The notes beneath the pieces are model-generated. The model did no database searches and had not been told where the DNA came from. It was given only the letters and a program-made list of their open reading frames with translations. From NCBI GenBank assembly GCA_964465125.1, contig CAYXIO010000033.1:1-40840 (forward strand): a stretch of 40,840 nt of DNA, in the 5' to 3' direction. The position numbers were made by a program, and so were the translations under genes. This document shows, one piece after another, positions 16,204 through 25,419 of the stretch. The stretch is from CAYOHG01 sp964465125. Its GTDB lineage: Bacteria; Planctomycetota; Phycisphaerae; UBA1845; Fen-1342. Every line of letters begins with the position of its first letter. Position 1 is the stretch's first letter.

Positions 16204-17607
16204 ATGAACTGTCAACGTTGGTTGGTCTGCCTGTCGTCCGTCCTGCTGGTCGCCGGCGTCGCCTGCGCCGCATCCGACGACATTCTCGCCGGTCCGCAAG
16301 CCAAGGCCGCGCGAGGATTCACCTTCAGTCCCGCCGATCAGAAGCTGCTCGACGAAGTGCAGCACGCGTGCTTCCTTTACTTCTGGAAAGAGGTCGGCGA
16401 GCCCGCCTGCCTGGTGAAAGATCGGCTCAAGGCCCCGGTCGCAAGCATCGCCGCCGTCGGCTTCCAGCTCTCCTCGCTGCCGATCGGCGTCGAGCGCGGC
16501 TGGGTCGAGCGCGCCGCCGCCGAGCAACGCGCCGTCACCCTCCTGCGAAGCGTGCTTGAGCGAAAGGACAATCGCAAGTTCGGCGTGCTGATTCACTTTC
16601 CGGACCACAATACCGCGGGGCTGTCGGCCAGCGGCTTTGAGACGGAGGCCAGCACGGTCGACCATTCGCTGTTTCTCGCGGGTGCGATCACCGCGGCCCA
16701 GTATTTTGGCGGCGAGACGGCCCGGCTGACGGATCAGTTCCTCGCCGAGACGAACTGGAAGGCGTACGCCGTCGCGAAAGACGGCTTTCTCTCGATGGGT
16801 TGGAAGCCCGACGAGCCCGGCAAGATGGAAGGGCCCGGCAAGTTCATCGAGTGGAGCTGGCACGACAACAGCGACGAAGAGCGGTTGATCTACTTCATTG
16901 CCGCGGGCGCGACCAACGAGGACCACGCCATCGCACCCGAGTTGTACTACCGGCTGGGCCGGCCGATCCAACGCCACCGGGACATGCGGCCCTACGTCGT
17001 CTCCTATCCGGGCACGCTGTTTACTTACTTCTTCAGCCACTGCTGGATCGACTACGGCCGACTGGGGCCCGATGATCCTTCCCGCTTCGGAGTCGCCGCC
17101 CCGCGCGTCGACTGGTTCGAGAATTCGCGCCGTGCGATGCTCACGCATCGGCAGCGCTGCATCGAGCTCGCCCAGCAGTACCCGACGCTGTCAGAGGAGC
17201 GCTGGGGGCTGAGCGCCTGCGCCGCGCGCGACGGCTACATCGTTCCCGAGGTCCAGCCGAACCTGCGCAACCGCGACGAGGTTTTCGAGGGCACGATCGC
17301 GCCCTACGCCGCGGCTTGCGCCATCCTGTTCACCCCCGCCGAGAGCTTGGCCGCAATCCGCGCTTTCCGCGAGTTGAAGCGGCCCGACGGAGAACCGTTT
17401 GTCTGGCGGGATCCGTCAACCGGGGGGTACGGCTTCGTCGATTCGTTCAATCTGAGCCAGGACTACGCGTGCGACGACTACACCGGGATCGATCACGGTC
17501 CCATGCTGCTGGCGATTGAAAACGCGCGCAGTGGCCTGATCTGGAAGTTGTTTATGGGGCACTCGTGGATTCAGCGGGCCACGAAGCGGCTTCAGTTGGG
17601 CGAGTAA
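16204..17607 (+). CDS. Secreted glycoamylase-like protein (PF10091; GH144-type endo-beta-1,2-glucanase candidate)
   Basis: A 467-residue (alpha/alpha)6 protein with a signal peptide (VCLSSVLLVAGVACAA). It carries the marks of the PF10091 family: FGVLIHFPD then ETEASTVDHSLFLAGAI in the middle, EGTIAPYAAACAILF, YGFVDSFNLS and IDHGPMLLAIENARSGLIWK near the C terminus. Characterised members include GH144 endo-beta-1,2-glucanases and the transglycosylase domain of cyclic beta-1,2-glucan synthases. The matched features suggest a glucanase, but the specificity is inferred. It is followed 137 bases later by GH94 with its own promoter and operator. No Shine-Dalgarno sequence is seen, consistent with a leaderless transcript. 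Confidence 0.83.
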   Translation: MNCQRWLVCLSSVLLVAGVACAASDDILAGPQAKAARGFTFSPADQKLLDEVQHACFLYFWKEVGEPACLVKDRLKAPVASIAAVGFQLSSLPIGVERGWVERAAAEQRAVTLLRSVLERKDNRKFGVLIHFPDHNTAGLSASGFETEASTVDHSLFLAGAITAAQYFGGETARLTDQFLAETNWKAYAVAKDGFLSMGWKPDEPGKMEGPGKFIEWSWHDNSDEERLIYFIAAGATNEDHAIAPELYYRLGRPIQRHRDMRPYVVSYPGTLFTYFFSHCWIDYGRLGPDDPSRFGVAAPRVDWFENSRRAMLTHRQRCIELAQQYPTLSEERWGLSACAARDGYIVPEVQPNLRNRDEVFEGTIAPYAAACAILFTPAESLAAIRAFRELKRPDGEPFVWRDPSTGGYGFVDSFNLSQDYACDDYTGIDHGPMLLAIENARSGLIWKLFMGHSWIQRATKRLQLGE

Positions 17608-17642
17608 TGCGCGGTCTCGCGGAGCGTCGAACCCGAATCTCA

Positions 17643-17687
17643 TTGACCCTGTAGTTTCCGTACGTTACAGTGTTGAAAGCGTTTGCA
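17643..17687 (+). promoter_or_regulatory. Promoter and LacI-type operator upstream of the GH94 gene
   Basis: TTGACC (17643-17648), 17-base spacer, TACAGT (17666-17671). The operator-like TGAAAGCGTTTGCA (17674-17687) differs from the cre/LacI consensus at one position and covers the expected transcription start. It closely resembles the sites at 16168 and 28922. Confidence 0.68.
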
Positions 17688-17744
17688 GCCACGGCCGCCT
17701 GCGGCCACGCCCGGCACCACCTGCCGCCGGCTTGAGGATTGTTC

Positions 17745-20225
17745 ATGAGCGCGATTACACGCCCCCAGCGGGCGATTCGCGACCAGATTTCGCACGGACC
17801 GGTTCCCGACTCGCCCTACGGGTGCTTCTCCCCGGAGGGCGACGAGTACTGGATCACCAATCCGCGTACGCCACGCCCCTGGGTCAACATCGCCGCTAAC
17901 CCTCGCTTCGGGTTCGCGGTATCGCACACCGGCAGCGGCTTTGCGTGGGTCGACAACTCGCAGTTGGCCGTTCTCACCCGCTGGGACCAGGAGTTCTCGC
18001 TCGACGCCTCCGGCCAGGCGATCTATTGCCGCGATGCGGACACCGGCGAGCTCTGGTCGCTATCCCCGGCGCCGGTCTGGTCTCCCACCGCTCGACACAC
18101 CTGCCGGCACGGAATCGGCTACTCGGTCTTTCAGACGGCTTGTGCGGGCATCGAGAGCGAATGGACGCTCTTTCCGCACGTCAGCGAACCCGTCGCATTC
18201 TGGAAAGTGAGCCTGCGCAATCGGCGCGACTCCACCGCGCGGCTCGATCTCAGCGCGGTGGTCGAATGGTGCTGCGGCGTGACACCCTCGCCGCGTCGCG
18301 AGTTCCACAAGCTCTTTCTGGAGACGCGCTACGACCCTGCCCGGCGGACGATCTTCGCGCGCAACCACATGTGGGACGTCCCCAACGCGCGCTACGGGCA
18401 CTGGAACACCGAGTTCCCCTACGTCTGCGCGTTTGCATGCAGCGGGCCGATCGACGCCGCCCAGGGCGACAAGGCCGCGTTCTACGGCCGTTATGGCGAC
18501 CGCCGCGCGCCCGAGGCGCTGGCCGAGCCGAGCTGGCAGGGCAAGTTCGGTCGTCATGAAGACGCCATCGGCGCCCTGCGGGTCGTGGTCCAGATTCCGC
18601 CGGGCGAGACGCGCGAAATCGGGTTTGTCCTGGCCGCGGAGCGCGATCCGGCCGAGTTGGACCGGCTGCTGCTTCACGTCGCGGGATTGGGCGGTACGGC
18701 CGGCGCCGTGCCGGCCGCCTTTGACGCGGCGGCCGGCGCGGTGCGCAGCTCATGGCGCAACCTGCTCGCGGCGCATCGCGTCGAAACGCCCGAACCGACG
18801 CTCAACTACCTCATCAACGACTGGGTGCGCTACCAGGCCATCAGTGCGAGACTCTGGGGACGCGCCGGCTACTACCAACAGAGCGGCGCCTTCGGCTTTC
18901 GCGATCAGCTCCAGGACTCGCAGGTCTGGCTGACCCTCGATCCCGAGCAGTGTCGCCGGCAATTGCATCTGCACGCTTCGCATCAGTTCGCGAACGGCTC
19001 GGTCTATCACTGGTGGCATCCGCTGACCGAGCAGGGCCACGTCACCCGGATGGCCGACGACCTGCTCTGGCTTGCGTTTGTCACCGCAAACTACATCCGC
19101 GAGACCGGCCGGCTCGACCTGCTCAAGGATGAGTCGCGTTTTCTGGATGATGCCCAGCCGGCTCCGCTGATCGAGCACGTGCAGCGCGCCTTCGAGCGCG
19201 TCTTCGAGCGCACCAGCCCGCGCGGCCTGCCTTACATCGGCGCCGGCGACTGGAACGACGGACTCAGCGCCGTCGGTCTTCAGGAGAAGGGCGAATCCAT
19301 CTGGCTTGCTCAGTTTCTCGCCGGCCTGCTGGCCGACTGGGCTGAGCTCTACCGCCGCGTCGCGCGCGATTCGAGTCTCGCCCGGCTTTGCCGCAGCGCC
19401 CCCGAGCAAACGGCGTATGAGTTTGAGAACCGCCGCCGGGCGTTGAACGAGGCGATCAACCGGCACGGCTGGGATGGGGCCTGGTATACCCGCGCAACGC
19501 TCGACGACGGCAGCGTGCTGGGCAGCGCCTCGAACCGCGTCGGCCGGATCTTTCTCAACGCGCAGGTCTGGGCCATTCTCAACGACGTGGCCACGCCCGA
19601 GCGCGCCCGCCAGTGCTTCGACTCCGTTCGCGAGCACCTCGTCAGCGATGCGGGCGCGCTGCTGCTGGCGCCGGCGTTCGACGTCCCCGACGAGAAAGTC
19701 GGCTACATCACACGCTACGCGCCCGGCCTGCGCGAGAACGGCGGCGTCTATTCGCACGCCGCTACGTGGGCGATCGCCGCAGCCTGCAAAATGGGCGACG
19801 CTGAGCTCGTCGGGCGGCTGCTGCACGCGATCAACCCGGCGCTCAAGGACCCGGACCGCTACTGGGCCGAGCCGTACGTTCTTCCCGGCAATGTCGACGG
19901 TCCGGCCTCGCCCTACTACGGGCGCGCCGGCTGGACCTGGTACACCGGCTCCGCGCAATGGCTGCATCGCGTCGTGACGCAGTGGGTGCTCGGCGTGCGG
20001 CCGGAGTGGGACGGTCTGCGCATCGCTCCGTGTCTGCCGCCGGAGTGGAACGCGGCGCGCATGACCCGGCCGTACCGCGGCTCGCTTTACGCGTTTGAAA
20101 TCGAGCGTCCGCCGGCATCCGACGGTCAGGTGCGCGTCTGGCTCGATGGCGCCGAGTGCCCGGATGCGTGGATTCCCGCGCCGGCGGCCGCCGGCGAGAC
20201 GCACCAGGTGCGGGTGGTCTGCTGA
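17745..20225 (+). CDS. GH94 family glycoside phosphorylase
   Basis: A cytoplasmic (no signal peptide) 826-residue inverting phosphorylase that splits a beta-glucoside with phosphate to give glucose 1-phosphate. The N-terminal beta-sandwich has TPRPWVNIAANPRFGFAVS, a pattern typical of the GH94 domains of NdvB-type proteins. The catalytic barrel has FRDQLQDSQVWL, YHWWHPLTEQGHVTRMADD and GAGDWNDGLS; the Asp of WND (residue 505) is the expected general acid. Possible activities are 1,2-beta-oligoglucan, cellobionate or cellobiose phosphorolysis. The NdvB-like N terminus and PF10091 neighbour favour beta-1,2-glucan, but the length is closer to cellobionate/cellobiose phosphorylases. The ATG at 17745 is chosen over the TTG at 17739 because TGAGGA lies 6 bases upstream. 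Confidence 0.9.
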   Translation: MSAITRPQRAIRDQISHGPVPDSPYGCFSPEGDEYWITNPRTPRPWVNIAANPRFGFAVSHTGSGFAWVDNSQLAVLTRWDQEFSLDASGQAIYCRDADTGELWSLSPAPVWSPTARHTCRHGIGYSVFQTACAGIESEWTLFPHVSEPVAFWKVSLRNRRDSTARLDLSAVVEWCCGVTPSPRREFHKLFLETRYDPARRTIFARNHMWDVPNARYGHWNTEFPYVCAFACSGPIDAAQGDKAAFYGRYGDRRAPEALAEPSWQGKFGRHEDAIGALRVVVQIPPGETREIGFVLAAERDPAELDRLLLHVAGLGGTAGAVPAAFDAAAGAVRSSWRNLLAAHRVETPEPTLNYLINDWVRYQAISARLWGRAGYYQQSGAFGFRDQLQDSQVWLTLDPEQCRRQLHLHASHQFANGSVYHWWHPLTEQGHVTRMADDLLWLAFVTANYIRETGRLDLLKDESRFLDDAQPAPLIEHVQRAFERVFERTSPRGLPYIGAGDWNDGLSAVGLQEKGESIWLAQFLAGLLADWAELYRRVARDSSLARLCRSAPEQTAYEFENRRRALNEAINRHGWDGAWYTRATLDDGSVLGSASNRVGRIFLNAQVWAILNDVATPERARQCFDSVREHLVSDAGALLLAPAFDVPDEKVGYITRYAPGLRENGGVYSHAATWAIAAACKMGDAELVGRLLHAINPALKDPDRYWAEPYVLPGNVDGPASPYYGRAGWTWYTGSAQWLHRVVTQWVLGVRPEWDGLRIAPCLPPEWNAARMTRPYRGSLYAFEIERPPASDGQVRVWLDGAECPDAWIPAPAAAGETHQVRVVC

Positions 20226-20266
20226 ACGCGGTCGTTCGCGGGCGGTAGTTCCGGAAGGGGAAGGGC

Positions 20267-22015
20267 ATGCGAAACCATGCGCTTGCCGCGGGGCTGCTGG
20301 CCCTGCTCGTGGGAAGTGCGGCCGCTCAATCACCGCTGCTGACGGTCGCCAACGGGGCCAGCGGCATCAGCTACTCCCACACGTTAAACGGCAATGTCCG
20401 TCCGACACGCGAGTTCGGCCCCGGGGCCGCCGCCGGCGACTACGACAACGACGGCGACCTCGATCTCTTCATCCCGCAGGCATACGGTTTTCCTGATGCG
20501 CTCTATCGCAACAACGGTGACGGCACGTTTGGCGAGGTCGCGGCTCAAGCCGGGGTCGCGGGTCTGAAGGAAGCCCGCTCCGCGATCTGGCTCGACTACG
20601 ACAACGACGGCTGGCTCGATCTCTTTGTCGTCCACGACGCCGACGCACCCGAGGGCCAGTACGAAGGCGACCCGGCCACGGTCGGCAACTATCTCTACCA
20701 CAGTCTCGGCGACGGCACCTTCGAGGAAGTTTCGGTCGCCGCGGGCGTCCGAGCGATGCCGCTGGCGGAGCCCATGCAGGCGAACGGCGGAGTCGCCGCG
20801 GCCGACATCGACAATGACGGCTGGCTCGACCTCTACGTCTCGAACTGGCAGAACGCCAACGCGCTATTCCGCAATCGCGGCGACGGCACGTTTGAGGAGA
20901 TCGCCAACAGCGCCGGCGTGCTCGAGCCTGGCTACAGCTACCAGCCGATGTTCTACGACGTCGACCGCGACGGCTGGGTCGACCTGCTGCTCAACATGGA
21001 TTTCGGCCTGAACCATCTCTACCGCAACCTGCACAACCGCCATTTCGCCGACATCGCCCTGTCCACCGGCTTCACCGCCGATTTCAACGAGATGGGCATG
21101 ACCGCCGGCGACTACGACAACGATGGCGATCTCGACGTCGTCTGCACCAACATCGAAATCCCCTATCCCAACATCGACCCGCTGCTCAAGTGGACCGTGC
21201 TGATGCAGAACGACGGCGGCGGCGGCATGCCCAGCTACGTCGAGCGCGGCCTGGCCGCCGGCATTGGCCGAACCGGCTGGGGCTGGGGCTGCACGCTCTT
21301 TGACATCGACAACGACGGCTGGCTCGACCTCGCCGCTACCAACGGCAACAAGCAGCCCTACGAAGCCGATCCGTCGCGACTGTTCTACAGCCTCGCGAAC
21401 GGCACGTTCGTTGACATCGGCCCCGCCGCCGGCTTCACCAGCACCCGCCAGGGGCGCGGCCTGATCGCCTGGGACTACGATCGCGACGGCGACCTCGACC
21501 TGTACGAAACCAACTACGACGACGCCGGCTATCTCTATCGCAACGACACGCCGGACGTCGGCCCCTGGGTGCAGGTCGATCTGCTGCGCGCCGGTGCGTT
21601 GAACCGGCATGCCATCGGCGCCGAAGTCACGCTCGTCGCCGGATCGTGGACGCAGACGCGTCCGGTGACGATCGGCACGAGCTTCCTCTCGCAGGAGCCG
21701 TGCACGCTGCACTTCGGGCTGGGCAGCGCCGCGGCGGTGGACCAGGCGACCGTGCGCTGGCCCGGCGGGGGCGTACAGGTGGTGTCGAACTTGCCCGCCG
21801 ATCGGCGCGTTCGTATCCGCGAGGGCATCGGCCTGTTGAGCCGAGGCGACATGGATGCCGACGGCGACATCGACGCCGAGGACCTGGCGCGCTTCATCCA
21901 GTGCATGTCCGGCCCGGCCGGCGGCATGGGCATCGGCTGCGGCGAAGCCAATCTGGACGCGGACAACGACGCCGACCTGCGCGATTTTGCGGTCATGCAG
22001 TTGCGCCGGCCGTAG
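20267..22015 (+). CDS. Secreted FG-GAP/VCBS repeat protein with ASPIC/UnbV and dockerin-like C terminus
   Basis: A 582-residue secreted protein (signal peptide ending GSAAAQ). Seven calcium-binding FG-GAP-type motifs run through residues ~55-425, for example DYDNDGDLDLFIP, DIDNDGWLDLYVS and DYDRDGDLDLYET, as in integrin-like beta-propellers. An ASPIC/UnbV domain follows, with HAIGAEVTLVAG and VRWPGGGVQVV. The last ~60 residues hold two dockerin-like calcium loops (DMDADGDIDAEDLARF and NLDADNDADLRDF). It starts 41 bases after GH94 with a purine-rich ribosome-binding site, so it is probably in the same operon. Such proteins are thought to mediate extracellular binding; the ligand is unknown. 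Confidence 0.88.
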   Translation: MRNHALAAGLLALLVGSAAAQSPLLTVANGASGISYSHTLNGNVRPTREFGPGAAAGDYDNDGDLDLFIPQAYGFPDALYRNNGDGTFGEVAAQAGVAGLKEARSAIWLDYDNDGWLDLFVVHDADAPEGQYEGDPATVGNYLYHSLGDGTFEEVSVAAGVRAMPLAEPMQANGGVAAADIDNDGWLDLYVSNWQNANALFRNRGDGTFEEIANSAGVLEPGYSYQPMFYDVDRDGWVDLLLNMDFGLNHLYRNLHNRHFADIALSTGFTADFNEMGMTAGDYDNDGDLDVVCTNIEIPYPNIDPLLKWTVLMQNDGGGGMPSYVERGLAAGIGRTGWGWGCTLFDIDNDGWLDLAATNGNKQPYEADPSRLFYSLANGTFVDIGPAAGFTSTRQGRGLIAWDYDRDGDLDLYETNYDDAGYLYRNDTPDVGPWVQVDLLRAGALNRHAIGAEVTLVAGSWTQTRPVTIGTSFLSQEPCTLHFGLGSAAAVDQATVRWPGGGVQVVSNLPADRRVRIREGIGLLSRGDMDADGDIDAEDLARFIQCMSGPAGGMGIGCGEANLDADNDADLRDFAVMQLRRP

Positions 22016-22016
22016 C

Positions 22017-22052
22017 GCGCCGGTCGCATTCCGCCTTTCCGGCGATCGGCGC
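22017..22052. terminator. Hairpin between convergent genes, possible bidirectional terminator
   Basis: GCGCCGGTCGC (22017-22027) and GCGATCGGCGC (22042-22052) form an 11-bp stem with one G-T wobble around a 14-base loop. It begins two bases after the ASPIC gene and ends just before the stop of the permease gene. No T tract follows, so any termination would be of a non-canonical kind. Confidence 0.45.
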
Positions 22053-22055
22053 GGT

Positions 22056-22937
<882 letters not shown>

Positions 22938-23010
22938 GGCCGCAGCGTGAGGATCCCTGACCTCGCCCGGCGATCAGGAACGTGAATGTCGGACATGCGG
23001 CGCTTCCTTG

Positions 23011-23982
23011 TCACGTGCCTCGGTAATGCACCGATCGCCGACTGGCCAGAAAGACCAGGCCTGTGAGGGCGAGGATGATCAGCAGTTGAATCCACGCCAT
23101 CGCGCTGGCGTAGCCCATCTTCAGGTATTTGAACGCGTTGTCGTACAGGTACATCGTGTAGAAGTACGTCGACTCCTGCGGGCCGGCGCGAGTTCGCCAC
23201 ATCACGTAGGGCAGGGCGAAGATCTGCCACGTTGCGATGATGCCGACGATGACGTTGAACAGAATCACCGGGCTGAGGCTGGGCAGCGTCACGTGCCAGA
23301 ACCTGCGGATGCCCGACGCGCCGTCGAGCTCTGCGGCTTCGTAGAGCGACGCGGGGATGTCCTGCAAGCCGGCCAGGTAGATCACCACCGGCGAGCCCAG
23401 CATCCACATCGCGATCAGCACGAGCGCGAGCATCGCCCAGAATGGACGGTCGAGCCAGGCGGGGCCGTCGGCCAGGTCGCGGACGACGCCGACGACGGGC
23501 CGGGTCCATTCGGCATCGCTCGTGACGCTGGACAGCGCCGTAGCGACCGGCTGAACGAGCTGGCCGATCGGGCGGACGGCCTGGTTCACGAGGCCGGCCT
23601 CGGCATTGAGCATCCACATCCACACGACACCGACGGCGACCAGCGGCACGATGGTGGGCACGAAGACGCACGCGCGGAAGAACGCCTGGCCGCGGACTTC
23701 CTGGTTGAGAAGCACGGCGAGCAGGATCGCGAGGATCGTGCCGAGCGGGATCGCGAGGGCGGCGTAGAGAAAGGTGTTGCCGATGACCTTCTGGAACGTC
23801 GCGTCGGCCGCGAGGGCGCGGTAGTTCGCGGCGCCGGTGAAGACCGGCGGCTGGAGCAGCGGGTAGTCGCAGAAGCTGATATACAACGAGAAGCCCATCG
23901 GGATCGCCAGGAACAGCAGAAAGCCCAGCCACCAGGGGGCGGTCCAGAGCAGGCCTTGAAGGGTCGCTGATCCGCGGTTCAT
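23011..23982 (-). CDS. Carbohydrate ABC transporter permease, MalF/UgpA-type (CUT1)
   Basis: The other membrane subunit of the importer, 323 residues. The N terminus (WTAPWWLGFLLFLAIPMGFS) and FVPTIVPLVAVGVVWMWML match the family, and the EAA loop reads YEAAELDGASGIRRFWHVTL. Like many MalF-type subunits it has a longer external loop (about residues 130-190). It begins 25 bases after the solute-binding protein stop and precedes the MalG-type permease, in the standard order of CUT1 operons. The window has no partner ATPase gene. Confidence 0.93.
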   Translation of the reverse strand: MNRGSATLQGLLWTAPWWLGFLLFLAIPMGFSLYISFCDYPLLQPPVFTGAANYRALAADATFQKVIGNTFLYAALAIPLGTILAILLAVLLNQEVRGQAFFRACVFVPTIVPLVAVGVVWMWMLNAEAGLVNQAVRPIGQLVQPVATALSSVTSDAEWTRPVVGVVRDLADGPAWLDRPFWAMLALVLIAMWMLGSPVVIYLAGLQDIPASLYEAAELDGASGIRRFWHVTLPSLSPVILFNVIVGIIATWQIFALPYVMWRTRAGPQESTYFYTMYLYDNAFKYLKMGYASAMAWIQLLIILALTGLVFLASRRSVHYRGT

Positions 23983-24007
23983 GCGGTTCCTTGGTTCGCG
24001 CGCCGGC

Positions 24008-25351
24008 TCAATCGCCGCGGCGCCTGGCGGCCATGCGCTGGTAATCCTCGACCACGCGATCGACGCGCTGCTGGGCGTCGCGGACGGCGTCGTGCGACGC
24101 CCGCACGCCGCGCAGGATGTTCTCGTGCATCTTCAGCAGTTCGGCTGAGGTTTCGGCCCACATCGGCATTTGCGGATAGCCGAAGGCGTCGGGCGAAGCG
24201 GCCATCTGGTCGAACACGCAGATGAACGGATTCGCGTGCGTCGTGTAGAAACCGGGGCCCGGTTCGCGAAAGGGCGAGACCTTGCCGTGTTCGCGGCACA
24301 GCGCCTCGAGCACGTCGCGGCGGAGCATGTAGCTCAGAAACACCATCGCCTCGCGCGGGTGCTTCGCGCCGACAGGGATGACGAAGACGTCCGTGCTGGC
24401 GAAGGAATACTGCCGGTCCGGCGTGGACGACGGGAACGGCGCCACCGCATAGTCGAGATCGGGCGTGTACTTGCCGATCCAGTTCGACATCCACGGACCC
24501 TGGAAAACCATCGCGAGCCGCTCGCTGAGGAACGGGTTCTGCGCGCCCTCGATCGCGCCGGCGGCGCCTTCGAACTTGAGCACGGCTTCGTTGCCGACGG
24601 CGTCGCGGAACTGACGGACCCAGTCGGCCATGGCGTGACCTTCGGGCGTGTCGATCGCGAAACGCGTTCCGTCCCAGAGCGGCTCGCCGAAGTACTCCGC
24701 CCAGATCCAATGCCACCAGCCGAGCATGCCGGGCGAACTCGTGAAGCCGAGTTGCGTGATGCGCCGGCGGCCGTCGGCGTCCGGCTCGAAACGGGTCAGC
24801 TTCCTGGCAAACTCGTTCAACTCGGCGGTGGTTCGCGGAGGACGATCGGGATCCAAGCCGGCCGCGCGGAACAGGCGGCGGTTGTAGTACAAGGCGATGG
24901 TGTAGGGCGTGCTGGGCAGGGCGTAGAGGCGGCCGTCGTAAGTGCCAATCCGCCACCAGACGGGTTTGAAGGCGGCCTCGTCGATCCCGTATTCGCCGAC
25001 AAGCTCGTCCAGCGGCAGCAGCGCACCCTGGTCGGCGAACTGGGCGACGACGTAGTCGAACAGGCCCGCCAGGTCCGGCGGATCGCCGCCCGCGGTCGCA
25101 ACCAGCATGCGCTGATCGACGTTGCTGACGGCGTTGTACTCGACCCAGATGCCAGTTTCAGCCCCGATCGTTTCGTTAAAGCGATCGACGATGCGCTGCA
25201 TGGCGAGCGCCTCGACGCCCGTCCATTTCTCCCAGTAGCGCACGACGACGCGGTCCTGCGGAACGTCCACGCGCCCGCGCGGACCGAACGCCAGCAGCGT
25301 CAGCGCCGGCACGCCCAGTATCACCGCGAGGATCACGCCGCGAACGTTCAT
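24008..25351 (-). CDS. Extracellular solute-binding protein family 1 (sugar ABC transporter)
   Basis: A 447-residue binding protein that captures oligosaccharides outside the membrane and delivers them to the two permeases encoded downstream. The hydrophobic N terminus (GVILAVILGVPALTLLAF) is a signal sequence or membrane anchor and has no lipobox Cys. Family features are VVRYWEKWTGVEALAMQRIV at the mature N terminus, GGDPPDLAGL, LPSTPYTIALYYNRRLF and MVFQGPWMSNWIGKY. A long charged helix lies at the C terminus. In Listeria a family-1 binding protein next to a GH94 phosphorylase takes up sophoro-oligosaccharides (established for that system); by analogy this one may do the same. It is 68 bases downstream of the dockerin-bearing gene. 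Confidence 0.92.
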   Translation of the reverse strand: MNVRGVILAVILGVPALTLLAFGPRGRVDVPQDRVVVRYWEKWTGVEALAMQRIVDRFNETIGAETGIWVEYNAVSNVDQRMLVATAGGDPPDLAGLFDYVVAQFADQGALLPLDELVGEYGIDEAAFKPVWWRIGTYDGRLYALPSTPYTIALYYNRRLFRAAGLDPDRPPRTTAELNEFARKLTRFEPDADGRRRITQLGFTSSPGMLGWWHWIWAEYFGEPLWDGTRFAIDTPEGHAMADWVRQFRDAVGNEAVLKFEGAAGAIEGAQNPFLSERLAMVFQGPWMSNWIGKYTPDLDYAVAPFPSSTPDRQYSFASTDVFVIPVGAKHPREAMVFLSYMLRRDVLEALCREHGKVSPFREPGPGFYTTHANPFICVFDQMAASPDAFGYPQMPMWAETSAELLKMHENILRGVRASHDAVRDAQQRVDRVVEDYQRMAARRRGD

Positions 25352-25419
25352 TCACACTCGCTTCGCACTCGCTGCCGCCAACCGCGCCGTGCGGCATCGC
25401 CTGCGATCATCACGGACCG

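Noticed and set aside
17745..20225. GH94 gene as a cyclic beta-1,2-glucan synthase
   Set aside because: It lacks the GT84 glycosyltransferase domain and membrane segments and is far shorter; only the GH94 part is present.
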